Shown here: positions 9,621 through 19,689 of the stretch, one piece after another
How the letters are laid out: each line of letters starts with the position of its first letter
Position numbering within the stretch: the stretch's first letter is position 1
Origin: Candidatus Peregrinibacteria bacterium
GTDB lineage: Bacteria > Patescibacteriota > Gracilibacteria > UM-FILTER-43-11
Direction: 5' to 3'
Length of the DNA stretch: 64,000 nucleotides
Assembly: GCA_016699515.1 (NCBI GenBank)
Contig: CP064978.1
Span: forward strand, 682,001 to 746,000
Position numbers and translations under genes: made by a program
The notes under the pieces: model-generated
What the model was told of the DNA's origin: nothing
The model's database searches: none
The model's input: the letters and a program-made list of their open reading frames with translations, nothing else

Positions 9621-10918
9621 TATTTAAGAAGATACATGGCATTCGGGTTGTACCAAATTTTGCTTTCGATCATTTGGTCAATCAAGGCATCATCTGCCCC
9701 TTCCACCTCCCAAAATACTCCGGGTTTCATGGTTTCGATCCTTCCGTTCAAATACACATTGAGCGTATTTTTTTTGTAGTCGCCCAAAAAATCTTTTTGG
9801 TCGGCGGCGACCACGTGATGAGTCGATTTGAAATCGGAGGGCTTTAGCCCGACCCCTTTTTCGTATTCATACATTTGTCCGTCGATCCGAACGTAAACGA
9901 TCTCTTTGTTCAAATTGGCCAATTCACCGGATTCGATGATTGCCTCGGCGGCGGCTTTTTTGTCGTCGTTCGACTTTAGATTGATGGCCCAGTACTGATA
10001 GCGCTTCAGCTTGGCATCGAATCCTTTGCGCTTAAACGTCATTTCTACGGTGCGCTCGGCGTTGTCCACAATGATCAAACGGATCAGGAATTCCAAATCG
10101 GCTTGGGGGAGCTGACGAATGTCATCGCGAGTTTCGTGGGTTCCCAATGGCTTGTATTCGGCCCGGGTGCGATTTTCGATCCACTTTTTAATGGACTGAA
10201 AAATCTGGTTTCCGTTCCCGCGCGGATCGCGTTCGGGGTGCGGCATGATCGCCATTACGTTTCCAGCTGGATTACACAAGGCCGCAATCGCTTCGGTCGC
10301 TCCATTGGGCGTGAACGGATATTCGGCATGAACCGCGCCGGCTTCGTTAGAATACTGGAATACGATTTGATCGTTTTGCTTGAGTTGCTCCAGAACAGCG
10401 GGATCTTTAAAAATAAAACGTCCTTCGCCGTGAGCGAACGGAACATGAATCAGTTCGTCGAAGTTGTTGAATGCGCAGCGGCCTTTGGGGGCCACGTTTT
10501 TTAGATAGGCCCAGTTGCAGTAATATCCGGTTTTGACCACGCGACCGTTTTGCACCATTTCGTTTGCTGCCAAACTAACGGCCACGTCGTAGTTATCAAA
10601 CCCGGGAATCATGCCGGTTTCGACCAGCACTTGTGCTCCATTACAAATTCCCAGCACCACTTTGCCCGCTTCGGCTTCTTTTTTAATCACGTCCATGATC
10701 GGGTTTTGGGCGGCAATCACCCCACTGCGACTGCGGTCTTCGTAACTGAATCCCCCGGCAATGCAATACCCGTCAAATTCGCTTAAACGGCTGCCATCCA
10801 ACATTTTTGGATCGTTCCACAACACCATTTCGGCGTCCATTCCGTTGCGCTTAAACGCACGAACGTTTTCTTCTTCACAGTTGGTTCCGGGGAACGAAAT
10901 AACGGCAAACTTGATCAT
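9620..10918 (-). CDS. purQ: FGAM synthase glutaminase subunit PurQ with C-terminal PurS-like extension
   Basis: PurQ is the glutaminase that supplies ammonia to PurL in purine synthesis. The class I glutamine amidotransferase domain occupies about residues 1-265: FPGTNCEEENVRAF, AGGFSYEDRSRSG, the nucleophile elbow GICNGAQVLVETG and the His-Glu pair in MPHPERDPRGN. About 165 further residues follow, including RYQYWAINLKSNDDKKAAAE and LANLNKEIVYVRID, which resemble PurS in length and pattern; that identity is inferred. I use the ATG at 10916-10918 (MIKFAVISFPGTN). It leads the pro operon in an unusual purine-proline arrangement. Confidence 0.87.
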   Translation of the reverse strand: MIKFAVISFPGTNCEEENVRAFKRNGMDAEMVLWNDPKMLDGSRLSEFDGYCIAGGFSYEDRSRSGVIAAQNPIMDVIKKEAEAGKVVLGICNGAQVLVETGMIPGFDNYDVAVSLAANEMVQNGRVVKTGYYCNWAYLKNVAPKGRCAFNNFDELIHVPFAHGEGRFIFKDPAVLEQLKQNDQIVFQYSNEAGAVHAEYPFTPNGATEAIAALCNPAGNVMAIMPHPERDPRGNGNQIFQSIKKWIENRTRAEYKPLGTHETRDDIRQLPQADLEFLIRLIIVDNAERTVEMTFKRKGFDAKLKRYQYWAINLKSNDDKKAAAEAIIESGELANLNKEIVYVRIDGQMYEYEKGVGLKPSDFKSTHHVVAADQKDFLGDYKKNTLNVYLNGRIETMKPGVFWEVEGADDALIDQMIESKIWYNPNAMYLLK

Positions 10919-10967
10919 AGGGTTGGTAAATGTAAGGACATTTTTACGATACGACAAAAAAAAGCTC

Positions 10968-10997
10968 TTGTCACCCCGAATAAAGGGGGCGTAGAAT
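10968..10997 (+). promoter_or_regulatory. Sigma70-type promoter
   Basis: TTGTCA (10968-10973) and TAGAAT (10992-10997) with an 18-bp spacer lie about 25 bases upstream of the ATG at 11022. They point toward the small hypothetical gene. Confidence 0.45.
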
Positions 10998-11021
10998 GGT
11001 AGACAAGATAAAAAAATAATT

Positions 11022-11417
11022 ATGTTACAGCACGCCCTAGCTGAGCAAACATCACCGGATCCACTTTTGGAAAGACTTTACCGTGTTCCGAAATTACAAG
11101 AGCAGCCATTGATTGATATGGCCGCTGCTTTGCGGGAGCGATTTAAGCAATATCTTGATGTCCGGAGAACAACGGATTCTATTACTGTTATGCGGAATTT
11201 ATTGGAACAGACTGAATTAGGCGATCGAGCTGTTAGAGCAAGTTTGAACATGGCCTTGGCTGCCGGCCATGCCGTTCTTAGAGGTACTTCCGAGGAGCAG
11301 TTGCGTATTCTTAGAGATTTGGGATTTGATGCGCAAAATACCTGGCTTGTGTTGGTTGGGCTCCGCTTGGCATGTGACCATCTGCTTTCTGAAGAAAAAA
11401 TGGAGCGTGCTGCCTAG
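11022..11417 (+). CDS. Helical hypothetical protein
   Basis: A 131-residue protein I cannot assign. It is predicted mostly helical by eye, with no signal peptide, membrane segment or cysteine cluster; the segments LERLYRVPKLQEQPLIDMAA and LRILRDLGFDAQNTW are the most structured-looking. The ATG at 11022 follows a plausible promoter and an A/T-rich leader. Its last four bases overlap the end of the convergent comF. Codon use looks like that of the neighbouring host genes, so it is probably real. Confidence 0.6.
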   Translation: MLQHALAEQTSPDPLLERLYRVPKLQEQPLIDMAAALRERFKQYLDVRRTTDSITVMRNLLEQTELGDRAVRASLNMALAAGHAVLRGTSEEQLRILRDLGFDAQNTWLVLVGLRLACDHLLSEEKMERAA

Positions 11418-12114
11418 TTTTTTGGAGCAAACTGCCTAGCTACGGTGAGCCCGTATATTTTTTGAAAGCTGCATTCTTTTAAAATTTGTGCGGCGTTTTC
11501 AAGCGTGGAGCCGGTGGTGCATACGTCGTCGACCAAAAAGTAGAGCGTGTTGGGGTTTTGCTCGCGCGAGTTTTTTGGATTGAGTGCAAAGGCGTCTTTT
11601 AAATTTTGGTGACGATCGATTTTTTTAAGTTTGGCTTGTTGACTGGTGTACTTGGTGCGAACGAGCCACGGTTCGATTCGAATCGAAGGTCGTTTTTTTT
11701 GAATCGCCTTTGCGATCACTTCGGATTGATTAAACCCACGCTCGTTCAATCGTTTTTTGTGGAGCGGAATGGGGATAAGAACAATCGTGCGGTTTTGAGC
11801 CATTTTAAGTTCGTCGAGCTTTTCAAGCATCCCGTCGGCGAAATAATCGGCCAGCTCTTGGGTAAATTTGTATTTGAATTGTTGAATCGCTGCTTTAATT
11901 TGTGGATTTTCGGCGTAATCCAGCGCGTAAATCACTCCGTCCAAATGTTCCCATTCGTAACTCGGTGGGCCGAATGTGTTTGGATATTTTTTGTTTTTTA
12001 AATTCTGCAACGCATGTTGAACACAAAAAACTCACCTTCTTTTTTGCAGTGTACACAGCGAGGAGGAAAAAGGAGGTCGAGCAGAAACGTTTGGATTGTT
12101 TTGAGTAGGTTCAT
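11414..12114 (-). CDS. comF: ComF-family phosphoribosyltransferase-like protein
   Basis: ComF proteins combine an N-terminal zinc ribbon with a type I phosphoribosyltransferase fold and take part in uptake of transforming DNA. The PRTase part has LVDDVCTTGSTLENAA (PRPP loop) and PIPLHKKRLNERGFNQS. The N-terminus in the repaired frame starts MNLLKTIQTFLLDLLFPPRC and holds CVHC then CSTC, the four zinc ligands. Two indels in the T6 run near 12027 and the A-runs near 11990-12000 split it. The ATG at 12112-12114 overlaps the transposase stop as ATGA. Type IV pilus competence is widespread in CPR bacteria, which fits. Confidence 0.82.
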
Positions 12115-12743
12115 AGGTCAATGGGGTCGGTTAAATCAATGAATCGCGCGTTTATGTGTATGTAGGGCCAATCATCTTTATAATTCGCCGCATGCGGATT
12201 TTTGAGAATGTAGGCGATGTGATTTTTTAAGTCGTTTTCGCCGCGAATTAGATGATCATGATACGATTTTTGCCAACGGAATTGGGGAATGTCGATGGTT
12301 TTTCGTTTGGTTTTTTGGGAGAATTTGAATTTGAGATCATCGACGATTATTTGGTGATTATTAATGTATTTTTGTAACGATTGATCACGCCCTCCAAGTA
12401 GGCGCGCAAACGTTTGCGCGCCTACTTTCGTGTAATACGTTTCGTTTTCTCCGATGATCCGATTCACATCATGTGAAAATTGTTTTTTTAATGAAAACAT
12501 CACCCTCGATATGTTCGATCCAACCGTCGGTTGAATCAACAAATGAAGGTGATCGTGCATAATGACCCATGCAAACAATTGAAACCCGTGAATGGCTTTG
12601 CTCAATCGAATTTGTTCGATCATTAATTCACAAAAAACCCTCTCCTTAAAAAATGGAAAGCGCCCATGTGTAACCACGGTAACAAAATACATTCCTTTTG
12701 GATCGTAAATCCGTTTTTGAGAATTGCGGTGATAAGAAAACAT
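12111..12743 (-). CDS. REP-associated tyrosine transposase (Y1/HUH family, RAYT)
   Basis: RAYT proteins are single-copy HUH endonucleases that mobilise REP palindromes by single-strand cleavage. The 210-residue protein has the HUH pair in WVIMHDHLHLLIQP, an early YFVTVVTHGRFPFF strand, and the downstream helix FRWQKSYHDHLIRGE with AYILKNPHAANY at the end. About 60 residues between NRIIG and FRWQKS are unusual for the family and contain the segment encoded by a perfect 32-bp palindrome. A 6-bp hairpin (ACAACC/GGTTGT, 12750-12771) lies just upstream of the ATG. It overlaps comF by 4 bases. Confidence 0.85.
   Translation of the reverse strand: MFSYHRNSQKRIYDPKGMYFVTVVTHGRFPFFKERVFCELMIEQIRLSKAIHGFQLFAWVIMHDHLHLLIQPTVGSNISRVMFSLKKQFSHDVNRIIGENETYYTKVGAQTFARLLGGRDQSLQKYINNHQIIVDDLKFKFSQKTKRKTIDIPQFRWQKSYHDHLIRGENDLKNHIAYILKNPHAANYKDDWPYIHINARFIDLTDPIDL
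12396..12427. repeat. Perfect 32-bp palindrome inside the RAYT gene (REP-like)
   Basis: Each arm is 16 bp, AAGTAGGCGCGCAAAC and its exact reverse complement, with no spacer. It is in frame and encodes KVGAQTFARLL within the transposase. GC content is far above the surrounding gene. This looks like a REP-type element or a remnant of one; a second copy is not visible in this window. Confidence 0.75.
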
Positions 12744-12786
12744 AAAACAACAACCAATTAATAAAGGTTGTCGTTAGGCAGCGATG

Positions 12787-13011
12787 CTAATTTAGACCCC
12801 ACGGGTTTAATGCCTGGTCCATTTTGATTTGTAGGGCTTCAATTTTGCCCCGAAGTTCTTCGATTCTTGGATTACCAGGTGTCTCTATCTTCAATGCTCT
12901 TATTTCTCTTGTCATTTCTGCAATCAATCGGGAGGTATCAACAACCAATTGGTCGTGCGGGGCGGATGTAGGACCGGCGGATGTTTCTGGTGGGACGTCG
13001 AGGCGTCTCAT
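12787..13011 (-). CDS. Small coiled-coil hypothetical protein
   Basis: A 74-residue protein starting MRRLDVPPETSAGPTSAPHD, a disordered Pro/Ser segment, followed by a long amphipathic helix (RLIAEMTREIRALKIE and IEELRGKIEALQIKMDQAL). It has no recognisable family. Its neighbour upstream on the same strand is another small helical protein, with about 40 bp between them, so the two may form a minor operon. Its size, codon use and position between real genes support expression, but nothing more specific can be said. Confidence 0.5.
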   Translation of the reverse strand: MRRLDVPPETSAGPTSAPHDQLVVDTSRLIAEMTREIRALKIETPGNPRIEELRGKIEALQIKMDQALNPWGLN

Positions 13012-13053
13012 TTTTTATTGGTTTAAATGATAAGTGGGCAGTTTACCACGCTT

Positions 13054-13368
13054 TTATTTTATTCCTCCTTGTTCTTCTAGGCTAGCCAAAAATTCTTGCC
13101 AGGCCTGAATTTCGGCTTTAAGAACAATCACTTCTTCGGAAGTTTCACCGTGGCATACTGTTTTTGCATCCAAAGCATTGCGCACATTAGCTAGATGACA
13201 CTCAATCGCCTCACGAATATCGCTCACTTGACCTACGCTTACTTCGGCTTTAAATCCTTTGATTAGATCGGGCATGCGCTTACGAAAGGCCTGAATTTCG
13301 CATTCCAGGCGAGCACGGCCATGTAGTTCTAAGTCTGAGTTCGCAAATACGAAGCGGGCAACTTCCAT
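13054..13368 (-). CDS. Small helical hypothetical protein
   Basis: A 104-residue, charged, helical protein (MEVARFVFANSDLELHGR; ECEIQAFRKRMPDLIKGF; VIVLKAEIQAWQEFLASL). It has two cysteines but no CxxC motif, and no signal peptide. No family is recognised. The AT-rich region 13369-13400 upstream probably holds its promoter, and it diverges from the ABC-F gene. It may be co-transcribed with the small coiled-coil gene downstream. Confidence 0.5.
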   Translation of the reverse strand: MEVARFVFANSDLELHGRARLECEIQAFRKRMPDLIKGFKAEVSVGQVSDIREAIECHLANVRNALDAKTVCHGETSEEVIVLKAEIQAWQEFLASLEEQGGIK

Positions 13369-13464
13369 AATAATATTATGTAATATAATTTATATTTAGC
13401 AAATATTTGCATTTTAGGCAAGGCTTGTTGGATTGTGCTAAACTAGCGTGGCTCATTTTTCTTT

Positions 13465-15258
13465 ATGATTCGCGTTACCAATTTACAAAAATTCTTTGGG
13501 GATCAACTTTTGTTCAATGATGTCAATTTGACCATTGGCGAAGGCGAAAAAATCGGCTTAATCGGCCGCAATGGCTCAGGCAAAAGCACGTTTTTAAAAA
13601 TGCTCTTGGAACGTGACGACTCGAAAGGAGGTGAAATTGAGTGTCATCCGTCCGTTGTCATTCGCTCGCTTGAGCAAAATTTAGATTTTGGCGCCCCCAC
13701 TGTTTTGGCACAAGTTTGTTCGGCGTTGCCTGCCGACTCGGTTCACGAAGAGTGGCGTGCCAAAGCAAGTTTGATGGGACTTGGATTTGAAGAATTTGAT
13801 TTTGATCGCCCCCCTTTTGAATTTTCGAGCGGCTTTAAAATTCGTATTCGCTTGGCGGAAACTCTTGTTTCGGACAGTCATTTGCTGCTTTTGGATGAGC
13901 CAACCAATTATTTGGATATTGTGTCGCTGCGGTGGCTTGAACACTTTTAAAAGCTGGAAGGGCGCGTTTATTTTGGTGACGCATGATCGGACTTTTATGG
14001 AGCGTGTGGTGGATTTTACCGTGGCGATCCATCGCTGTAAGATGCGTAAAATGCGCGGTGGCCCTCAAAAATTGATGGACCAAATTGCCCAGGAAGAATC
14101 GGTGTGTGAAAAAACTCGCGTGAATCAAGAAAAAAAGCAAGAAAAGACGCTTGAGTTCATTCGTAATTTTCGCTCAGGCGCCGCTCGGCCGGGCCCGTTC
14201 AATCGCGAATTAAGTCGCTTGCTAAGCAGGAAGTGAAAGAAAAATTGGCGCATTTGCCCGAAATCAAATTTCGCTTTCACAGCATTCCTTTTAAGGCTAA
14301 CGTTTTGCTGCAAACACACAACCTAGGGTTTGGATACGATGATGACGATTTATTGATTGATTCGTTTTCATTCAGTGCCGCTCCGGGAGACCGCATTGCC
14401 GTGATTGGGCGCAATGGTCGTGGAAAAAGCACCTTACTTAAGCTGCTCGTTGGCACCCTTCAGCCTACTTCCGGAAAAATTGTGCGCTATCCGGAACTCC
14501 AAATTGGCTATTTTGGTGCCGATAGTAAGGATGATCTAAACGAGCACCGCACCGTACTGGAAGAACTGGTAACCCTGCCCGGTATTAAAGAGCAGGAAGC
14601 GCGGAATGTGTGCGGATCGCTTTTGTTTACCGGCGACGCGGTAAAAAAGAAAATTTCACAGCTTTCCGGAGGTGAAAAAAGCCGTGTGTGTTTAGGGAAA
14701 GTCATTTTGTTTTCCTCGCACATTTTGGTACTGGACGAACCCACCAACCACTTGGATATGGAGTCATGCCAAGCGCTGATTGATTCCCTCAACCGCTACA
14801 CCGGAACCGTTATTTTGGTCACTCATGATGAAGATTTGATCACGCGCGTGGCGAATCGGTTAGTTGTATTTGACTCCGGGGAGGTTCGCTTAAAAAACTA
14901 CAACTACGCTACCTTTTTAGAAAAAGACGGCTGGTCGGGTGAAGACAGCAGTGAATTTAAGTCGTTAAAGCCCGCCTCTGAAAATAAGCAGCAGTACCTT
15001 GATAAAAAGGAGCGCGTACAGCAACTCCGAGCTAATCAAAAACAACAGCGAACCGTGGAAAAATCTATTGAAACGCTCACGCTTAAGCACCAATCGCTTG
15101 CCATTGATTTGCAGGCTGCCTGCGAGCAAAAACAGGTGGAATCCATCAAGGAGCTCGGCATGAAAAGCAAAGCAATGGCGGATGAAATTGACGCTTGTTA
15201 CGAGCAACTGGAGCAGCTACTGGTCGAAGCGGAACGCCTGGCTGATGAGACAACTTGA
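13465..15258 (+). CDS. ABC-F family ATPase (ribosome-associated, duplicated NBD)
   Basis: ABC-F proteins are soluble twin-ATPase proteins that act at the ribosomal E site in translation control or antibiotic resistance. The first NBD has GLIGRNGSGKSTFLKML, a degenerate signature FSSGFKIRIRLAE and LLLLDEPTNYLD; the second has AVIGRNGRGKSTLLKLL, LSGGEKSRVCLGK and LVLDEPTNHLD. No membrane segments exist. A C-terminal coiled coil (KERVQQLRANQKQQRTVEK) follows. Two one-base breaks, near 13945 (TTTTAAAA) and near 14178, split it into three frames; repaired length is about 597 residues. Subfamily (EttA, Uup, YdiF) is not assigned. Confidence 0.88.
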
Positions 15259-15262
15259 TGAC

Positions 15263-18200
15263 TTATTCGCCACTTCCCCAGTTTTGGAGCAAGTTGAATA
15301 TGTCGCTTAAATCAAAACTTCCGTCTTCGTTTAAATCCACCAAATCCGGGTCTTGTTGAAACTGATTGGGGATCGCCAGAATGTCATTCAAATTAATACG
15401 TCCGTCATCGTCGATGTCACCAAATCGTAACTCCTCACTGGCAAGTGTTGCAAAATTAATATCCACTCGGTGAAAGTTCAATTTTACATTATTCACGGCC
15501 CTGCGCAGCATGTGTGGTTTATCGATCGTAATGTCATAGGTGCCTGCAGTGAAATCCGGTACGGTTATGTAGGCTTCTCCAAATAGATTGGTTTCAATTG
15601 GAAACGTGTAAACCGGATTTGTGCGAGTGCCCGGAGTCCAAAATTGAATTGTGAATGAATCTTGATGTCCGGAAATCAGTTTGCCGGCATCGGAGGCTGT
15701 GAATAGATCTTTGATTGCCTGGTTGTTTTTTATTGCACTCAGCGTGCTAAAATTTCTTAGATTAATGCCTTGTTGTGTGGCAATGGTCTTCAGTTGCTCA
15801 GTTAAGTAAGTTTGAGCTGCTTTGGCTTGGTCGTATTCCACAAGGATGTTTCTAACTTGGGTAGTTAAAAAATTACGCACTTGTGTATCAACCTGATCCC
15901 AGTTGATTTTTTCTTTGTCGCTTTGATAATAACCCCGATCGATTAGATCGCGGGTTGCCATCTGAGTTAATTTTTCCAAATTCTTTCGATAAAATTCAAC
16001 CTTGAGCGAGTTTTGAGCAAAGCCCGGGTCCGCATAAAACAGTTCGTCGATGATGGCACGAATTCTTTGCCGTAAGTGAGCGTCTCGCTGAAAGGCGCCC
16101 ATCAATGGCTTTTGCTTAATTCGATCCGCCACGTCGGATAGAGTTAATCGTGTTAACTTACCAATGGGGTTGGTGTGGTTCTGAAAAAGGTCATTCATAC
16201 GTTTCAACAACTCGCTGTCTCGAGCGGAATTTATTTTTAGATTCACCGTCACTTCCAGCAGCATTTTGGACCCATCCAGGTTTTTGTATTGTACCCAAAC
16301 CGGGTCAGCGTAATACACGGGGCCTGCGTCACAATCATTTACGAATCGCACTGCATACCAATGAAACCGCCCAAACTCGGGGTCAGCAATTTGCCCACTC
16401 ATGTAGCCAGTGGCATTGGCACTAATGCCGTAGCTCATCCGCTTAAATTTGTCGAAGGTAGAGGTGTTGTCATAGGCTCGGTACACTTCCAGCGTGGAGT
16501 TGCCCAATGTGTTTCCCGCCCCGTTGACCCAACCAACGGCAATGAAAAAGGCGTTGTTTCGTTCTACCAAACTTGCACTAACGCTTTGAATGCTATTTTG
16601 AACGGGGGTACAGCTATTTCCTGATCCTCCTCCGGATTCCAATACACACACACTGGAACATCCGTCGCTTGATGCCGTATTCCCGTCGTCACAAGTTTCC
16701 GCGTACTCAATCAGCGAATTTCCACACGTGGCTGCGGTGGTAAAGGCCCAATTGGTGTTGTTGCCCGAGTCGTTAAAATTCGCTCCAATCGCTAGCATTG
16801 CGTAGGCGTTTAAGCTGTTTGAATCCTGAATGTCCAAGTAATCCAACTGGCGCGTTCCGGAAATATCCACAAAAAATTGGCTTGCCGGCGTTGTCGATCG
16901 AAGCGAAAGTAATTGACCGGCCGCCCCTGAGCGTGAGCGAATTGGTAACATAAATGGTATTACCGGCACTAAAAGACAATGTTGCGGCGGCGTTTACCGT
17001 TTTTTGCAGTTGATAAAACGCAATCGATCCCTGCAAAACTTGATTCGCTCCGGTCAATTGCACCGTGCTGGTTCCGGCATTAAACGAACCGGTTCCGGCC
17101 ACGGTTATATTCCGCCCTACCGAAAGGGTGTAACTGCCCGCATTGAAGCTTCCGTTGCTGATTGACAAATCATTGAGGACGGTGCTGTTTGCGGCCAGTG
17201 TGGTACTGCCCATTCCGCCCAATTGATTGACGGTAAGATTGTAAAATGGATTGCTTGGATTCGTAACATTCAATTGAGTGTCACCGGTATATGCCATGGT
17301 GACCGTACCGTTGTTGTGGGTAAAGGTTCCGCCGGTCACGGTTGCATTGGGTCCGGCCACCACCATTGAGGCGGACGGCGCCAGAAATGAACCCCCGGTC
17401 AGGCTGAACGCTTGATTGAATGTCACTTGTCCGGCTCCGGTGGCCGTTACCGTTCCGGCTGATTGATCATAAGTACCGTTGAACGTGAGTGAAGTGGTGG
17501 GGGCCGTGAACGATCCTCCTGTGATTTGCACATTTCCACCCAACACCACCGTTTCAGTTCCCCCATTGATGTTTCCGGTTCCACTTAGGCTTAGTGTCTG
17601 GCTGAATACCGCATTTGTCATACCAAAATCCAATGTTCCGGCTTGAACATCCACTGCGCCATCGAACAAAATTGCATTGGCGTTGGTTCCTGCAAATGCA
17701 AGTGTACATCCCGCTGCATTTAATTGAATGCCTGGCATCGATTGATCGGCAGGAATCGCGGCGTTTCCGGTTCCTCCAGTAATTGTGAGTGATCCACTCC
17801 CCCTTGAAACCCATTGGTGATGTTCATATTCTGACATTGCTGCACAATAAGGGTTCCGGAGTCGAGCGAGCCTCCGGTGGCCGAAAGTTGGTTGGCAACG
17901 ATCGGCGTTGCCCCCGTTATCGTAATCGAGCCTGGGTTTTGCTTGGCCAGCGTTAGGTTATTGAACAGATAGGCACTTGCAAAAATCAAATCGCTGTTGG
18001 TCAATCCATCCAGCGTCACTGTCCCCCCGTTGGGGTTATAAACTCCCGTTTGCGCGTCGATATTCCCTGAATAAGACGATGCCGTGGACGAGTCGGTGTA
18101 AGCTCCCCCCGCGATCTGTACATTTGCATTCACGTCAACCGAGGTTGCCGTGCCAAAGTCAATCGTCCCTGCGGTGAGTGATACAGCGCCATTGAGTACA

Positions 18201-19126
18201 ACCGACCCAACCCCCGTGGTGATTGTTCCGCCGGAATTGGTCAGCGTACTGTCAAACTGGGCAAGCGTATCTGCCAGCTGCAAATTTCCTTGCTGAACCA
18301 AAACTGCTCCTTGAAATGTGGTGGTATTTACCAGTACTCCCGATAGAAGCACGGAACACCCACTGGCATTTAGTGTAAGGGCCGGCATCGTTTGGTCCGC
18401 CGGAATTACCCAACTTCCTGCGCCGCCCACTATGTTCAATGTGGCTGTCCCCCCTGTAAACCCATTGGTGACGGTTGCGTTTTGGCACGCATTTATGTTT
18501 AGTAAACCCCCATTTAGCTGTCCTCCCGATAGAGTAACCGTATCCACTACCGGAGACCCTCCCAGCAGGGTGAGTGCCGCGCCACCCGTTTTATTGAGCA
18601 CCCAATTGGCAAAGGGAACCGCCGCTCCCAAGGTAAAATTAGCGTTAGAAGCTCCATCCAATTCCAGAGTTCCCCCTGCGTTACTAAAAGTCATGCCAGA
18701 TAATGTAAAGTCTCCGGATACGAATAGGCTGCCCGTGGTTGAAGTGAACGATCCACCGGACCCATTTACATTTCCATTTACATCGATGGTTTGCGTTCCG
18801 CCCTGAAACGTACCAGCGGCCTGATTCCAGCCCGCTGTACCCACAGTTAGCGCTGCCTGCTGCGAAACTGTACCCGTATATCCTGCTGCAAATACTACTC
18901 CTTGTACTTCTCCGGAAAATCCAGCGTCTATATCAGCGTTTTTTGAACTCGTTCCATCAAACTGCACCACATCGCCTAATCCCGGCAATACATCTCCGGA
19001 CCAGTTTTCTGGCGTACTCCAATTTCCGTCCACCCCTTCCCCATCCCACGTTAAAGTAGCCGCGTGAGCCCCTTGAGCAAAAGTAAACGCTAGGGCAAGC
19101 GCGAAAAGTGTTTTTTGTAGGTCATG
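15263..19126 (-). CDS. Giant secreted beta-repeat protein with Cys-rich repeat and C-terminal dockerin
   Basis: Repaired length is about 1,287 residues. A signal peptide starts MTYKKTLFALALAFTFAQGA. About 750 residues of Gly/Ser/Thr-rich beta-solenoid-like repeats follow (LNIVGGAGSWVIPADQTMPA and TITGGTGNAAIPADQSMPG are two repeat copies). A DUF4215-like Cys-rich repeat reads CGNSLIEYAETCDDGN and SSDGCSSVC. A fibronectin-like and helical region precede a terminal dockerin with two EF-hand-like loops, GDIDDDGRINLNDIL and DLNEDGSFDLSDIFNLL. Breaks occur near 19112-19117, 17799-17803 and 16919-16929, all in homopolymers. It is probably cell-surface or adhesive; the cohesin partner is not in the window. 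Confidence 0.8.
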
Positions 19127-19198
19127 GTTGTGTTTTATTTTTAAGATTTCTTGATATTATAACATTTTTTTTACATTTGTTCAATTTAAAAATCTTTG

Positions 19199-19227
19199 TT
19201 GCGCATCTGTCAAAACTCTGCTACTGT
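19199..19227 (+). promoter_or_regulatory. Candidate promoter of the RRM gene
   Basis: TTGCGC (19199-19204) and TACTGT (19222-19227) with a 17-bp spacer would give a leader of about 90 nt before the ATG at 19325. The -10 match is weak. Confidence 0.35.
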
Positions 19228-19259
19228 ACCGTTACCACCTTTATTCGTGTTTGACTTAG

Positions 19260-19312
19260 GAGAATAAAAGCTCCACGGCTCGAACGGAACAATGTGTGAA
19301 ACTTTTATTCTC
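19260..19312 (+). promoter_or_regulatory. 5'-UTR stem-loop upstream of the RRM gene
   Basis: GAGAATAAAAG (19260-19270) pairs perfectly over 11 bp with CTTTTATTCTC (19302-19312), with a 31-nt loop, ending 12 bases before the start codon. The left arm overlaps an AGGAG sequence. There is no T-run directly suited to termination, so a leader regulatory role is more likely. Confidence 0.5.
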
Positions 19313-19324
19313 TTATTTTTTACC

Positions 19325-19579
19325 ATGGCTATTAAGCTATTTGTGGGCAGCCTTGCTTGGGCTACCACGAACGAAGAACTTTCTGAGTTCTTCTCTCAAT
19401 ACGGAACCGTGACCGACGCTTTCGTTGTTCGTGACCGTGAAACCAAACGTTCAAAAGGTTTTGGTTTTGTGGAATTCGAAAATGATGACGAAGGTCATGC
19501 TGCTATTCAAGCCGCCAACGGCGCTAACTTGAATGGTCGCGAAATCGTTGTGAACGAGGCTCTCCCCGCTCAAAACTAA
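19325..19579 (+). CDS. RRM-domain RNA-binding protein
   Basis: A single 84-residue RNA-recognition-motif protein, as found in cyanobacterial Rbp and related small bacterial proteins, probably acting as an RNA chaperone. RNP2 is KLFVGSLAW near the N-terminus and RNP1 is KGFGFVEF near residue 50. I start at ATG 19325 (MAIKLFVGSL) rather than the upstream in-frame start at 19292, which lies inside the leader hairpin. No Gly-rich tail is present. It has its own terminator, so it is monocistronic. Cold-induction, as for related proteins, would be consistent with the structured leader but is inference. Confidence 0.9.
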   Translation: MAIKLFVGSLAWATTNEELSEFFSQYGTVTDAFVVRDRETKRSKGFGFVEFENDDEGHAAIQAANGANLNGREIVVNEALPAQN

Positions 19580-19600
19580 TTCTTTCTGCGGAATTCATTT

Positions 19601-19624
19601 AAACCCGCTTCGGCGGGTTTTTTT
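19601..19624 (+). terminator. Intrinsic terminator of the RRM gene
   Basis: AAACCCGC and GCGGGTTT pair around a TTCG tetraloop and run into a T7 tract. A compact and strong hairpin. Confidence 0.92.
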
Positions 19625-19689
19625 GTTTGAACCACTGGCTCTGCTCCATCGCCTATGATACGATTGCCGTAATTATTTTATTTCGTGCT

